Source of the DNA: an uncultured Alphaproteobacteria bacterium
GTDB lineage: Bacteria > Pseudomonadota > Alphaproteobacteria > Micropepsales > Micropepsaceae
DNA: 64,000 nucleotides
NCBI GenBank assembly: GCA_902826695.1
Contig: CADEFU010000003.1
Coordinates: 310,001 to 374,000 of the forward strand
Reading direction: 5' to 3'
Positions within the stretch are counted from its first letter, which is position 1. The number at the start of each line of letters is the position of its first letter. The position numbers were made by a program, and so were the translations under genes. The notes beneath the pieces are model-generated. The model ran no database searches, had not been told where the DNA came from, and saw only the letters and a program-made list of their open reading frames with translations. Shown here piece after piece: positions 25,111 to 33,682 of this stretch.

Positions 25111-26691
25111 TTGACCTACCAACCTGAAATCCGCTCGATGGGCGACGTGCCGCGCTTTCATGCGCGCGTGCGCGGCCATGCGACGGCGCTGGTGTTCGAG
25201 GGCGAGGCGCAGACTTATAGCGAACTCGACGAGCGCTCATCGCGCATCGCCAACGGGCTCATCGCCGAGGGCGTGGGGCCGCAAGATCGCGTCGCGTTTC
25301 TCGACAAGAACTCTGCCGCGTTCTTCGAGCAGATGCTGGGCACGGCGAAAGCGAACGCGGCGATGGTGGCGGTGAACTGGCGGCTCGCGCCGCCGGAGGT
25401 CGCCTACATCGTCAACGACGCGAAGGCCAAGGTGCTGTTCGTCGGCGCGCCGTTCTACGCGCTGATCGACCAGATCAAGCACGAGCTGAAAACCGTGACC
25501 AAGATCGTCGCCATCCATGGCGGGCGGCCCGATTGGGAGAGCTATGCGCCGTGGCGCGACCGGCAAGCGGCGCAAGACCCGAAGGTGCCCTCCGGCAACA
25601 GCGACGTCTGCCTGCAGATGTACACGTCGGGCACGACCGGCCTGCCGAAGGGCGTGATGCTGACGAACCAGAACTTCCTCGACCCGCGCTCCGCCTTGAT
25701 CAGCGACGAACTGCCGAGCAACGCGTGGTCATCGGACGACGTGAGCCTGATCGCGATGCCCGTGTTCCATGTGGCGGGTGCGGGCTGGGGTTTTGCCGGG
25801 CTCTATGCCGGGGCGAAGAACTTCGTGATTTCCGAGTTCATGCCGGCGGCCGTGCTGGAGACGATCGCGCGCGAGCGTGTCAGCAAGATCGTGCTGGTGC
25901 CGGCCGCGATCAAGTTCGCGATCGAGCATCCGGCGGCCGCGACGACCGACTTCTCGTCGCTGCAATACGTGCTCTACGGCGCCTCGCCCATTCCGCTCGA
26001 ACTCTTGAAGAACGCGATGCACGTGATGAAGTGCGGCTTCATTCAGGTCTACGGCATGACGGAGACGAACGGCGCCATCACCTATCTGCCGCCGGAGGAC
26101 CACGACCCGAACGGCAACCGGCGCATGCGCTCCGCGGGTAAGCCGATGCCGGGCGTCGAGATCAAGATCGTCGACGACAACGGCGGTGCGCTGAAAGCGG
26201 GCGAGATCGGCGAGGTGTGCATCCGCTCGGTGCAGAACATGAAGGGCTATTGGAACCTGCCCAAGGAAACCGCAAAGACCTTGGACGCTGAGGGCTGGGT
26301 CCACTCCGGCGATGCGGGCTATGTGGACGACGACGGCTACGTCTACATCCACGACCGCGTGAAGGACATGATCGTGTCGGGCGGCGAGAACGTCTACGGC
26401 GCGGAGGTCGAGAGTGCGATCTTCGGGCATCCGGCCGTCGCCGACGTCGCCGTCATCGGTGTGCCCGACGACAAGTGGGGCGAGTCGGTGAAGGCGATCG
26501 TCGTGCTGAAACCGGGCCAGCAAGCGAGCCCCGACGACATCATCGGCTACGCCCGCGCCAAGATCGCCGCCTACAAATGCCCGAAGACGGTCGACTTCAT
26601 CGCCGCGTTGCCGCGCAATCCCACGGGGAAGATCCTGAAGCGCGAACTACGCGCGCCGTACTGGGCAGGCCGCGACCGGCAGGTGAATTGA
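25111..26691 (+). CDS. Long-chain acyl-CoA ligase (AMP-forming)
   Basis: 526 residues from TTG 25111, chosen because GGAGG at 25099-25103 is ideally spaced; GTG 25075 would add 12 lysine-rich residues that are not family-like. The adenylate-forming core motifs are present: P-loop YTSGTTGLPKG, QVYGMTETNG, HSGDAGYVDDDGYVYIHDR, and the C-terminal catalytic lysine in PRNPTGKILKRELR. The family activates carboxylic acids to acyl-CoA; medium/long-chain fatty acids or an aromatic acid are plausible substrates. It is cytoplasmic. No other beta-oxidation gene is adjacent; an acyl-CoA thioesterase-like gene lies 2 kb downstream. Confidence 0.9.
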   Translation: MTYQPEIRSMGDVPRFHARVRGHATALVFEGEAQTYSELDERSSRIANGLIAEGVGPQDRVAFLDKNSAAFFEQMLGTAKANAAMVAVNWRLAPPEVAYIVNDAKAKVLFVGAPFYALIDQIKHELKTVTKIVAIHGGRPDWESYAPWRDRQAAQDPKVPSGNSDVCLQMYTSGTTGLPKGVMLTNQNFLDPRSALISDELPSNAWSSDDVSLIAMPVFHVAGAGWGFAGLYAGAKNFVISEFMPAAVLETIARERVSKIVLVPAAIKFAIEHPAAATTDFSSLQYVLYGASPIPLELLKNAMHVMKCGFIQVYGMTETNGAITYLPPEDHDPNGNRRMRSAGKPMPGVEIKIVDDNGGALKAGEIGEVCIRSVQNMKGYWNLPKETAKTLDAEGWVHSGDAGYVDDDGYVYIHDRVKDMIVSGGENVYGAEVESAIFGHPAVADVAVIGVPDDKWGESVKAIVVLKPGQQASPDDIIGYARAKIAAYKCPKTVDFIAALPRNPTGKILKRELRAPYWAGRDRQVN

Positions 26692-26735
26692 CGATTGGGT
26701 ATATTGTCCCTGGGACCCGGGGCGGAGCCAAACTC

Positions 26736-26793
26736 GGGGGACACGTGACAAACTGAATTACGAAACTGCGAGAGTTTGTTACGTTTCCACCCC
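26736..26793. repeat. Family C inverted repeat
   Basis: GGGGGACACGTGACAAACT (26736-26754) and AGTTTGTTACGTTTCCACCC (from 26773) form imperfect arms, related to the sequences at 4740, 16051 and 34680. It lies 45 bp after the acyl-CoA ligase stop and may act as a hairpin there. Confidence 0.6.
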
Positions 26794-26873
26794 GATCCAT
26801 CCCGGGGTGTCCCCCGATCTGGGGGCTTTACAGGTGGTGCCGTAAGGCACGGCGGAGGTAGGGAGGCTCTTTC

Positions 26874-27827
26874 GTGGCAGCGTGCTCCAGGTGCGGTGGA
26901 AGCGGCAATTTGCAGTGCGAGTACTGCGATGGCTCAGGTTGGCCGACCTGCACGTCGTGCAATGGCCGGCGTACGCAAACTTGCACAGGCTGCCATGGCC
27001 AGGGCGGCCAGTGGCGGTTCGGCTACAACGGCGCGAGCAACGAGTGGACGACGTGCTCGTCGTGCGGCGGAACGGGCAACGGGGCCTGCCAAACTTGCAA
27101 CGGATCGGGCACGTGCAAGTGCTACTACTGCGCCATCGGCACCGTGACCTGCGTGCGCTGCCGAGGCACGGGCATCGACAATGGCGAGCCGCAACACTTC
27201 GCGCCGGTTCGTCCGATGGCGGCGCCTAAACCGCTTTCGGAGGAAGAGCGGCGATGGCGGCGAAATTTCTGGCTCGGCGCGTTGGGCGTTGCAGCCGTGG
27301 CGGTGCTGATCATGTACTGGAACATGATGGCCGCCGAGACGGCACGCCGAGCCGCTGACGCCGCGCGCGCTGCCGAGCTCTTGCGTCAGTCGCAAGAGCT
27401 TGTGCGCTTCTTGCCGGAGCGGGCGGGACGTTATCGCCGCACGGGCGTCGTTCGTCCCAATCCGGGCGCGGTCGCCGCCGCCACCGCGGATTACACGCTC
27501 GCCAGCGACCCACGAGTTTCGGTGAACGTGCGCGTGACACGATGGGAATATCCCGACATGGTCAAGATTTTCCGGGACCGGTCGGGTTCGTTCGGCCTCG
27601 TCAACGGCCGTCACGCGCACGAGTCCTACCGTGGCTTGCCGGCTGTTCTGTTCACGGCGGGCAACAACGCGCAAAACTACTTCGCATCGTACACCGTTCT
27701 GGTGGCGGAGAGCATCGAGGTCAACGCCTCGTCCGGCGGCGCCCCCGAGCAGGCAAAGCAACATTCACGCGCCGTCGTGCAGGCGATGCCGCTCGGCGCG
27801 ATCTCGGCTTGGAAGCGGGCGAACTGA
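26874..27827 (+). CDS. Membrane-anchored protein with DnaJ-like cysteine-rich zinc domain
   Basis: 317 residues, GTG start after GGGAGG. Residues 1 to about 102 contain eight CXXC motifs (CSRC, CEYC, CTSC, CTGC, CSSC, CQTC, CYYC, CVRC), many as CXXCxGxG, as in the zinc-binding centre of DnaJ; DnaJ itself has four. No J domain is present. A single membrane helix (about 133-150, LGALGVAAVAVLIMYW) follows and then a C-terminal domain of about 150 residues (VRFLPERAGRYRRTG, SYRGLPAVLFTAGN) with no recognised family. There is no signal peptide, so the zinc head is probably cytoplasmic and the C-domain periplasmic. Function unknown; protein quality control or redox sensing is only a guess. Confidence 0.75.
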   Translation: MAACSRCGGSGNLQCEYCDGSGWPTCTSCNGRRTQTCTGCHGQGGQWRFGYNGASNEWTTCSSCGGTGNGACQTCNGSGTCKCYYCAIGTVTCVRCRGTGIDNGEPQHFAPVRPMAAPKPLSEEERRWRRNFWLGALGVAAVAVLIMYWNMMAAETARRAADAARAAELLRQSQELVRFLPERAGRYRRTGVVRPNPGAVAAATADYTLASDPRVSVNVRVTRWEYPDMVKIFRDRSGSFGLVNGRHAHESYRGLPAVLFTAGNNAQNYFASYTVLVAESIEVNASSGGAPEQAKQHSRAVVQAMPLGAISAWKRAN

Positions 27828-27840
27828 GAAGCTCCAGCGG

Positions 27841-27927
27841 GAATAGGGTGATGGGAATAGGGTGACAGGAATAGGGTGACAGCATACCGATTCCCATCAG
27901 CACAATTCGTGGGGAATGGGTATGCAG
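27841..27927. repeat. Family B element with direct repeats
   Basis: Three near-tandem copies of GGGAATAGGGTGA-like sequence (27841-27880) lead into an inverted repeat, GCATACCGATTCCC (27882-27895) against GGGAATGGGTATGC (27912-27925). It lies between two convergent genes. Confidence 0.6.
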
Positions 27928-27945
27928 CCCCCCGCACGCACGCCG

Positions 27946-28746
27946 TCACGCGGTGCGGATTTTCAGCGGGCCATTGGCTTGTCGGTCGAATTTGTGCGGG
28001 TTCAGTTTGCGGAAGGCTTCGCGATAGGCGTGGCTGCGGAACTTGAGGCCGAAGGCGTCGCCCTCGGTGGGCGAGCCCGCGAATTCGACGCGGCCGAAGG
28101 CGACGCCGTTACTATGCGCTGCGCAATGGGGAATGCCGTGCGCGAGGAGCGTCGCCTTGGTCTCGAGCGCGCGGCCTTTGATCAGCACCTCGGCGGAGGC
28201 CGCTTCGCTCTGCGTCGCTTGGGCGCCGCAGACTGAGCAGCCGGGTGGCCATTTGTCGATCACGCGCACGCCGGCATTGCGGGTGATGAGTTCGCTCAGC
28301 TTGTCCATCGCCACGTCTTGGGCGGAGAACGCGACCGTCTTGCCCGGGTTCTCCACGACGTCGTCCCAAGGTAGCGCGGCCGGATAGGCAGGCACGTCGG
28401 CGACGTTCGTCATAGGCAAGAGCGTCAGCGTCTCGTTCGACGCGGTCGCGCACGCGGCACATGACGGGCAGACCAAGAGCGCGTCCGCAGCCTGCCAGAA
28501 GCTGTACATCTTCGCGCCGCAGAGCGGGCACGGGCCGGAGGAGGGACGCGGCATGAACGGCGCGGCGACGACCAGCATCGGCCCCGCAAGCAACGCCGCG
28601 CCCGAGAGGACGACGATCACCGTCTCTTCCGAGCCGAGCCCGTAGTATCCGAAATAGGCCATCGCGGGGCCGATGATCCAGGCGGTCAAGACGGCGAGCG
28701 CGTGCAAGCCCCAGGACTTCGGGAACGGCGTCGATTGGTCCGGCAT
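27946..28746 (-). CDS. Membrane protein with zinc-ribbon-like cysteine pairs
   Basis: 266 residues. Two hydrophobic segments lie near residues 13-35 and 42-65. Then come CPLC and CPSCAAC (about residues 74-102), likely one zinc site, and CSVC plus HCAAH (about 175-215), a possible second. The C-terminal half, ending NPHKFDRQANGPLKIRTA, is soluble. No family is recognised. It is convergent with the CXXC-rich membrane protein at 26874; both pair cysteine-rich zinc-type modules with membrane segments, which may or may not mean a shared role. Confidence 0.6.
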   Translation of the reverse strand: MPDQSTPFPKSWGLHALAVLTAWIIGPAMAYFGYYGLGSEETVIVVLSGAALLAGPMLVVAAPFMPRPSSGPCPLCGAKMYSFWQAADALLVCPSCAACATASNETLTLLPMTNVADVPAYPAALPWDDVVENPGKTVAFSAQDVAMDKLSELITRNAGVRVIDKWPPGCSVCGAQATQSEAASAEVLIKGRALETKATLLAHGIPHCAAHSNGVAFGRVEFAGSPTEGDAFGLKFRSHAYREAFRKLNPHKFDRQANGPLKIRTA

Positions 28747-28842
28747 GGCGGCTTAGCTCCATGGACTCAGTGCGGGCCAGTATACGTCACCCGCCTTTGT
28801 TCACCCAATCGCAAGCGCGCGTCGGCCCACCTGCGTTGCGGC

Positions 28843-29631
28843 CTACCGGAACCAGCAGAGTTGGTCGCTCGTCGCCAACAATTTGCCGGCGCGGCTCCAG
28901 TGGCGGGCGTGGCTGCCGGCTTGGCTTTGTTCGATGCGCGTTGCGGTTACTTCGTTCAGGATCCAGTCGTCGCCGACCGCCGCCAATTCGTCGGGTCCGG
29001 CGAGGATGCTCAACGACATGGTCACGGTCGACGTCGGGCGCGGTCCCTTGCTGATGTGGAAGACCCTTGGCGCGTAGACGTCGCACAGATAGGCCAATTG
29101 GATCGCATCGCATGTGCGTCCCGAGGTCTCGCGCACCCAACCGTGCGACACGGTATCGGGCGCGTCGAACAGCCTTTCGCCGCGCGCGATCCTGTTTTCC
29201 GTCCGCTGACCGAAGGGTCCGGGCGGCGAGAACGGCGGCAGCGTCTCCGGTGCGGCGGCTTGCGGCATTTGGCATTCGCTGCGCGCATCGCTTGCGTGGC
29301 GATGCGCCAAGACGACGGTGCCGATCGTCGAGGGGAACGGCGCAGCCTCCGGCGCCACTTCGACTTGCCACGCGGTGAGGGACTTGCTGCCGCCCACGGG
29401 CCGCGTCGTGACGCGCAACGCCGAGCCCGGCGGGATCATCTTGAGGAAATGCATCGACAGCGACGAGCAGGAACCGCTCGCGCGGCCGTCCGACAAAGCC
29501 GCGTTGACCATCAACGCCGCCGTCCAGCCGCCGAACATGCCGCTGTTGGCCTCATAGGCGGGATCGGCAAGAGCGGCGAAGACGCCCTCTTCCAGAGGCT
29601 TCAGCGCCAGGCTGGCGGTCAATCGCGACAT
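28843..29631 (-). CDS. Acyl-CoA thioesterase-like (hotdog fold) protein
   Basis: 262 residues from ATG 29631. The opening EEGVFAALADPAYEANSGMF, then GGWTAALMVNAAL, and the later HWSRAGKLLATSDQLCWFR are typical of double-hotdog thioesterase family proteins (TesB-like / 4HBT_3). The expected action is hydrolysis of acyl-CoA thioesters in the cytoplasm. A longer upstream extension in frame is not family-like and overlaps the next gene. It has the same strand as the CPBP protease gene, 38 bp downstream of it. Confidence 0.85.
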   Translation of the reverse strand: MSRLTASLALKPLEEGVFAALADPAYEANSGMFGGWTAALMVNAALSDGRASGSCSSLSMHFLKMIPPGSALRVTTRPVGGSKSLTAWQVEVAPEAAPFPSTIGTVVLAHRHASDARSECQMPQAAAPETLPPFSPPGPFGQRTENRIARGERLFDAPDTVSHGWVRETSGRTCDAIQLAYLCDVYAPRVFHISKGPRPTSTVTMSLSILAGPDELAAVGDDWILNEVTATRIEQSQAGSHARHWSRAGKLLATSDQLCWFR

Positions 29632-29669
29632 GCGTCGAGTTCCCTTCCTTGTCGTTGTGGCATGCAGCG

Positions 29670-30356
29670 CTATCCGGCGACGTTGTAGCCATTGAGAAAC
29701 AGTAGCCCCATGCCGGCGTTCGCGATCGTGTGAGCGACGATTGCGGGCGCAAGCCGGCCCGAGGCGACGGTCAGTATCCCGAGGATTAGGCCCACCAAGA
29801 ACGTGTGCGGCAGATAGGCCGGTGTGCCGACGTGCCAGATCGCGAACGCCGCGGCGGTGAGGACGATTGTCACTGCGGCTGGAAGATGGTTTGCGATTCT
29901 CGTCATCATGCCGCGAAAGTACAGCTCTTCGCAGACGCCCGGCACCACAGCCCCGATCGTCATGAAGTAGAGATGCACCTCCGGCGGCATCATGTGCATC
30001 GCCGGAACATCCATATACCGCGACGCGGTCTGCAGCGACACGATCGCGACGCCGATGCAGGCTATGCCGGCAAATGCACCGAGCAGCGCGTCGCCGGGCA
30101 GCGTGTTTGCAGACAAACCGGTGCTGGCCCAAACGTTCTCGCCGGCGAGTTTCAACCTAACGACCGCGAGCGCGCCAAGCATGAGCGGAAAGACCGGGCT
30201 TATGTAGATTAGGTTTTGCAGCACCGATGGGGGCGCCGCGGCGACACTGCCGTACAAGGTGGCGAGACCGAAAACGATGATGGCTTCGCTCTTCGTGGCA
30301 AGAAAATAGGCAACCACGGACCATACAAGCACTTCGGCAAGTTGATGAACCTTCAC
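29670..30356 (-). CDS. CPBP (CAAX-like) intramembrane metalloprotease
   Basis: 228 residues, GTG start, about six to seven membrane helices. The conserved motif E143-E144-x3-R148 (CEELYFRGM), H175 in the next helix (FAIWH), and H209...N213 (AHTIANA) are all present, so the active site of the Abi/CPBP family is intact. The family includes eukaryotic Rce1 and bacterial proteins involved in bacteriocin self-immunity or membrane protein processing. No bacteriocin gene is visible nearby. It is transcribed toward the thioesterase gene and may be co-transcribed. Confidence 0.88.
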   Translation of the reverse strand: MKVHQLAEVLVWSVVAYFLATKSEAIIVFGLATLYGSVAAAPPSVLQNLIYISPVFPLMLGALAVVRLKLAGENVWASTGLSANTLPGDALLGAFAGIACIGVAIVSLQTASRYMDVPAMHMMPPEVHLYFMTIGAVVPGVCEELYFRGMMTRIANHLPAAVTIVLTAAAFAIWHVGTPAYLPHTFLVGLILGILTVASGRLAPAIVAHTIANAGMGLLFLNGYNVAG

Positions 30357-30718
30357 GATGGCCCCCCGGCTGGATACAAGGCAGAAGCGAAAGCCGCATT
30401 GCGCGTTCCCGCCACCCGGCTATAGCACATTCATGTGCCTTGTGGCTGCCGGGCCGACTTTGCCGCCGGTGCCGCGAATTCGGGGGACACCGGCGCCTGG
30501 CTGGAACTGGGTCGGTCACGTTGTCTTGTTGATGATTGTGACACGGCGCCGGTAGCGCAAGGATGAAGCACACGAACATCTTGGGGGGAACGGCGGTGCT
30601 CGCCGTCGCGACGAACGCCACGCCGCGGTAAGGGGTGGCGCACGATTGTGTGCGTTAGCGCTGCAACGTGCCGAGCTTTGGAGCGTCATCCGTTTCCACT
30701 CGCGGGGCTGACGCCGGC
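30357..30718. other. Gene-free stretch before the cyclase relic
   Basis: About 360 bp without a credible gene. A 22-codon frame from ATG 30563 (MKHTNILGGTAVLAVATNAT) looks like the start of a signal peptide and stops at once; it may be a fragment of a secreted-protein gene. Confidence 0.4.
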
Positions 30719-30893
30719 GCGAGCGGTCAGATCCGCCGGTTGCGCTGGCGTCGGATTCGAGACGACGATGTCCTCGCCCGAAGATTGCGCCATGATGCGG
30801 GCCGCCTCGATAACGATCGAGTTCGCCGCGCATGCTTTCGAAGTGAGAAGACAAAGCGCCCGCCAAGCCCTATCGCCAAGGCGGCTCGTCACT
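30719..30893 (-). pseudogene. Decayed copy of the cupin-cyclase gene
   Basis: The DNA matches three separated pieces of the intact gene at 33683-34540: 30719-30748 with 33662-33691, 30743-30809 with 33791-33857, and 30810-30893 with 34043-34127. About 105 bp and 185 bp are missing between the pieces, each junction lying at 2-4 bp of shared sequence. One base is also lost in the AAAA run near 30855. The piece includes sequence downstream of the intact gene's stop, so it arose by DNA duplication. Nothing translatable remains. Confidence 0.85.
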
Positions 30894-32100
30894 CCGCCGC
30901 TTCCTCCCGGGCCATCGCCGAAGCGGGCAGCGGCGGTGACGGCATGCGGGCGGTCCGTCCGGCTTCGACCATCGCATCGATCAGGTCCGCGCGGCTGGCA
31001 ACACCGAAACGCTCGCAGAGGCGGCCGACCATGGTTTCGGCGGAGCTTGCCGCGATGCCGATCTCGGCCGCAGCGTTGACAAGCGATTGGCCGGCGTCGA
31101 GTTGGCGCACGAGATCGATCTCGCGCCGCGGCGCTTGGCCGACGGTGAGCGCGCGCGCGAGCAGCACGGCCCGCGGCCCGTATTGTCTCAAGCTGCCAAG
31201 GACGCGGATCGCACCGCTGGGCTCGGCTGCCGCGTTAAGTGTGAGTTCGAATCTGCCGAAGGCCGAGGTCGCAAGATGGCTCCGCGCGATCGGCCGCGGG
31301 CCGGAATCGCGCAGGCGGAACAGGCCGCGACGCAGATCGGCTTCGCCTGCCGGTCCGCCGATGACGGAAGGCGGCGCACGCCCCGCAACCTGATCGAGCA
31401 GTGCACGCGCCATCGCCTCGGCGCGCGCACGCATCGCGCTGACGGCGCCTGCGCCGCCGCCGCCCGCGTCGCGCAACATTTCAGCGCAATCGACGCCGAG
31501 CGAATCCATGTGACCCGACGGCGCGAAACCAAGATGCGTATCCTTGAACAAGATCTCGGGGCTTGCCGAAGCTCGTTGCTGCCGGTCGAGAACGCCAGCG
31601 ATGATCTCCGACAGCGCTTCGCCCATTTCGATCGGCCGACGGGTATCTTCCGGTACGTCGCCGCAATTGTAGAGCCCGATGGCGGCGCGGCCAGCTTCAG
31701 AAATGGCCGTAAGCATACACCCGTAGTGCACGCCGCGCTCGCGCCACATCTGCGTCCAAGGACCTTCGTCCGGACATCCCGCGCCCCAAAGTGGCCCCGC
31801 GAACAAACGTTGCTTCATGCCGCGTGCGGCGATCTCTTCGACCGAGGGATACGACGACGGCGCAGGCCAAATCCCCGCCGCTCGCAGCGAGCGCAAAGCC
31901 TCGGTCGTGCCCTCGGACCCGTTCAAAACCACGAAATCCGCGGGCGCATTTTTCGTCAAATCGACGACATAGGAGCACGAAGCCGGCGACAACGCCGCGT
32001 CCTGCGCGAGCAGAAAGAAAAGTTCGGGGACCAGCAGTTCGTACGGCAACGGGAACGCGGCAATCGCTGCCGCACGGCTCGCGAATCTTTTGATCGTCAT
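30889..32100 (-). CDS. Regulator with C-terminal HTH and unknown sensor domain
   Basis: 403 residues from ATG 32100. The C-terminal 70 residues (TVGQAPRREIDLVRQLDAGQ, then SLVNAAAEIGIAASSAETMV and GRLCERFGVASRADLIDAMV) look like a LuxR/GerE-type helix-turn-helix, although divergent. The N-terminal 300 residues contain no domain I can name; PLPYELLVPELFFLLAQDAA, in the position of an effector domain, is seen near the start. It is divergent from the secreted protein at 32215 and may control it. Its stop codon lies at the edge of the duplicated cyclase fragment, so the end of the gene may have been changed by that duplication. Confidence 0.65.
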   Translation of the reverse strand: MTIKRFASRAAAIAAFPLPYELLVPELFFLLAQDAALSPASCSYVVDLTKNAPADFVVLNGSEGTTEALRSLRAAGIWPAPSSYPSVEEIAARGMKQRLFAGPLWGAGCPDEGPWTQMWRERGVHYGCMLTAISEAGRAAIGLYNCGDVPEDTRRPIEMGEALSEIIAGVLDRQQRASASPEILFKDTHLGFAPSGHMDSLGVDCAEMLRDAGGGGAGAVSAMRARAEAMARALLDQVAGRAPPSVIGGPAGEADLRRGLFRLRDSGPRPIARSHLATSAFGRFELTLNAAAEPSGAIRVLGSLRQYGPRAVLLARALTVGQAPRREIDLVRQLDAGQSLVNAAAEIGIAASSAETMVGRLCERFGVASRADLIDAMVEAGRTARMPSPPLPASAMAREEAAE

Positions 32101-32214
32101 GATCCCCACCCGGACTGCCGAAACCGAAGCGTTTGTCCTGCCGCACATGACAGACGGACGCTCCTCTATACCCTAGAACGACTAGAGCTACGAGCAAACT
32201 AGGGGCTGTGTGAC

Positions 32215-32601
32215 ATGCGAAACACTATTGCTACGCTTGCGTTGACGGCATTTGCGCTCGGCACGGCCGCTGCCGCGGACAATCCGCTTGCGCCGGCCTT
32301 CGGGAATACGCTCGTCGTCAAAAGCGCCGACGGCGAGGTCACGAAGCTCCGCCTTTCCGAGGACGGCACCTACACAGGCGAAGGCCCGGCCGGGGATGCA
32401 TTTACCGGGACATGGTCGCTGAAGGCGCAAAACACAAAGTTCTGCTGGAAAAACAACGAGCCGCCCAAGGGCAAGCCGAAACGCCCACCCGCAGGATGCG
32501 CGCCGCTGACCCCCGAGACGAAAGAGGAAGGCAAACCCTGGAAGCAAAAGGACTTCGACGAAAGCCAAGAAATCACGATCGAAATCGTTCCGGGCACATA
32601 G
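32215..32601 (+). CDS. Small secreted protein, unknown function
   Basis: 128 residues. The signal peptide MRNTIATLALTAFALGTAAA is followed by a short beta-rich domain (TLVVKSADGEVTKLRLSEDG, YTGEGPAGDAFTGTWSLK) that resembles small lipocalin-like proteins with one Cys pair (FCWKNN and AGCAPL). It is predicted periplasmic. It faces away from the regulator gene at 30889-32100. Confidence 0.7.
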   Translation: MRNTIATLALTAFALGTAAAADNPLAPAFGNTLVVKSADGEVTKLRLSEDGTYTGEGPAGDAFTGTWSLKAQNTKFCWKNNEPPKGKPKRPPAGCAPLTPETKEEGKPWKQKDFDESQEITIEIVPGT

Positions 32602-32711
32602 GTGGGCGGCATGTGATTCCGGCAGTGGCCGGCTTTCGCCAGCGGCCGCTACCGCCTGATTACGGTGCGGTGAAAAGATATTGGATGCTAGGACAAAAGG
32701 AAGCTCACGAT

Positions 32712-33611
32712 ATGAATGTTCGAATCTCGATATTCGCCGTCACCGCTCTGGGTCTCGCATCGGCCGCAGTCGGTCAATCGGGTGCGCAGTACCTGGAAGT
32801 TGAGGCTTATTATGGCAATCTCGTCGGCGGGATCACCGGCAACGGCATTCAGGTGGAACTCAATTCCGTTCCAGGCGTCACCGTGTCGGCGCCGCAGCGA
32901 ATTGAGTTCGCCGTCTCATCGGTCTGTGCCGACGGCAGCGTCGCAAGCGGATCGTCATGCCCGGCATCGGCGCCCGCCGTTGGCCGCCTGATGACGGGGG
33001 CGGTCGATGCGGCACTAGCCGGCGACGCGACGTTTCTGGGTATCAGCAAAGTCGACTCGGTCTATCCAGGCGACAAGTACATCGTGAAGGCCTCCAGCAG
33101 CGGATCGAAGATCTTCTCCGGCGGCGCCGTTCGCATCACAGCGGGGCCCGGCGGCAATCCCTGGGTGGTCAACTCAAGGAACGAGATCTGGCGCTGGACC
33201 GGATCGGAATGGAACCTGTTGCCGGGTGCCGCAACGGACATCGGCGGAAACGGCACCGGCGCAGTCTGGGTCATCGGAATGGACGGCGCGCCCTACCGGT
33301 GGGACGCGAGCGGCGAGGCGTGGGTCAAGGGCTCTGGTGCCGGCGTTTCGATCGCCGGCGGCCCCGACGGCAATCCCTGGATGACAAACTCGATCAACAG
33401 CATTTGGAAGTATGACGGCAGCGCTTGGGTGAAACTGCCGGGAGCGGGCACGGATATCGCCGTTGCCGCCGACGGTACCGCGTACGTTGTCGGCACGGGT
33501 GGCAGTGTCTTCAAGATGGCCGCTGGAAGCTCCACATGGGTCGCCGTCCCGGGCGCGACCGGCGTCCGCCGCATCGCCGCCGGCAGCAGCAGCTTCGTGG
33601 CGGTCAAATGA
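32712..33611 (+). CDS. Secreted tectonin-like beta-propeller protein
   Basis: 299 residues from ATG 32712, after AAGGAAG. The signal peptide MNVRISIFAVTALGLASAAV leads to an N-terminal domain (about 22-135, with two Cys) and then at least four tectonin-type blades of about 35 residues: GNPWVVNSRNEIWRWTGSEW, AVWVIGMDGAPYRWDASGEA, GNPWMTNSINSIWKYDGSAW, TAYVVGTGGSVFKMAAGSST. Tectonin propellers bind lipopolysaccharide or sugars in known cases. It is probably exported and surface- or host-facing; no operon partner is certain. Confidence 0.8.
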   Translation: MNVRISIFAVTALGLASAAVGQSGAQYLEVEAYYGNLVGGITGNGIQVELNSVPGVTVSAPQRIEFAVSSVCADGSVASGSSCPASAPAVGRLMTGAVDAALAGDATFLGISKVDSVYPGDKYIVKASSSGSKIFSGGAVRITAGPGGNPWVVNSRNEIWRWTGSEWNLLPGAATDIGGNGTGAVWVIGMDGAPYRWDASGEAWVKGSGAGVSIAGGPDGNPWMTNSINSIWKYDGSAWVKLPGAGTDIAVAADGTAYVVGTGGSVFKMAAGSSTWVAVPGATGVRRIAAGSSSFVAVK

Positions 33612-33682
33612 GAGGGCGGCTTGGCGTCCAGGACGGGTGGGCCGCTGCGGCCTGAGCAGGTGCGAGCGGTCTGATCCGCCGG

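Noticed and set aside
30563-30631. A 22-codon signal-peptide-like frame
   Set aside because: It stops immediately after the hydrophobic part and has no continuation in any frame; noted only as a possible fragment.
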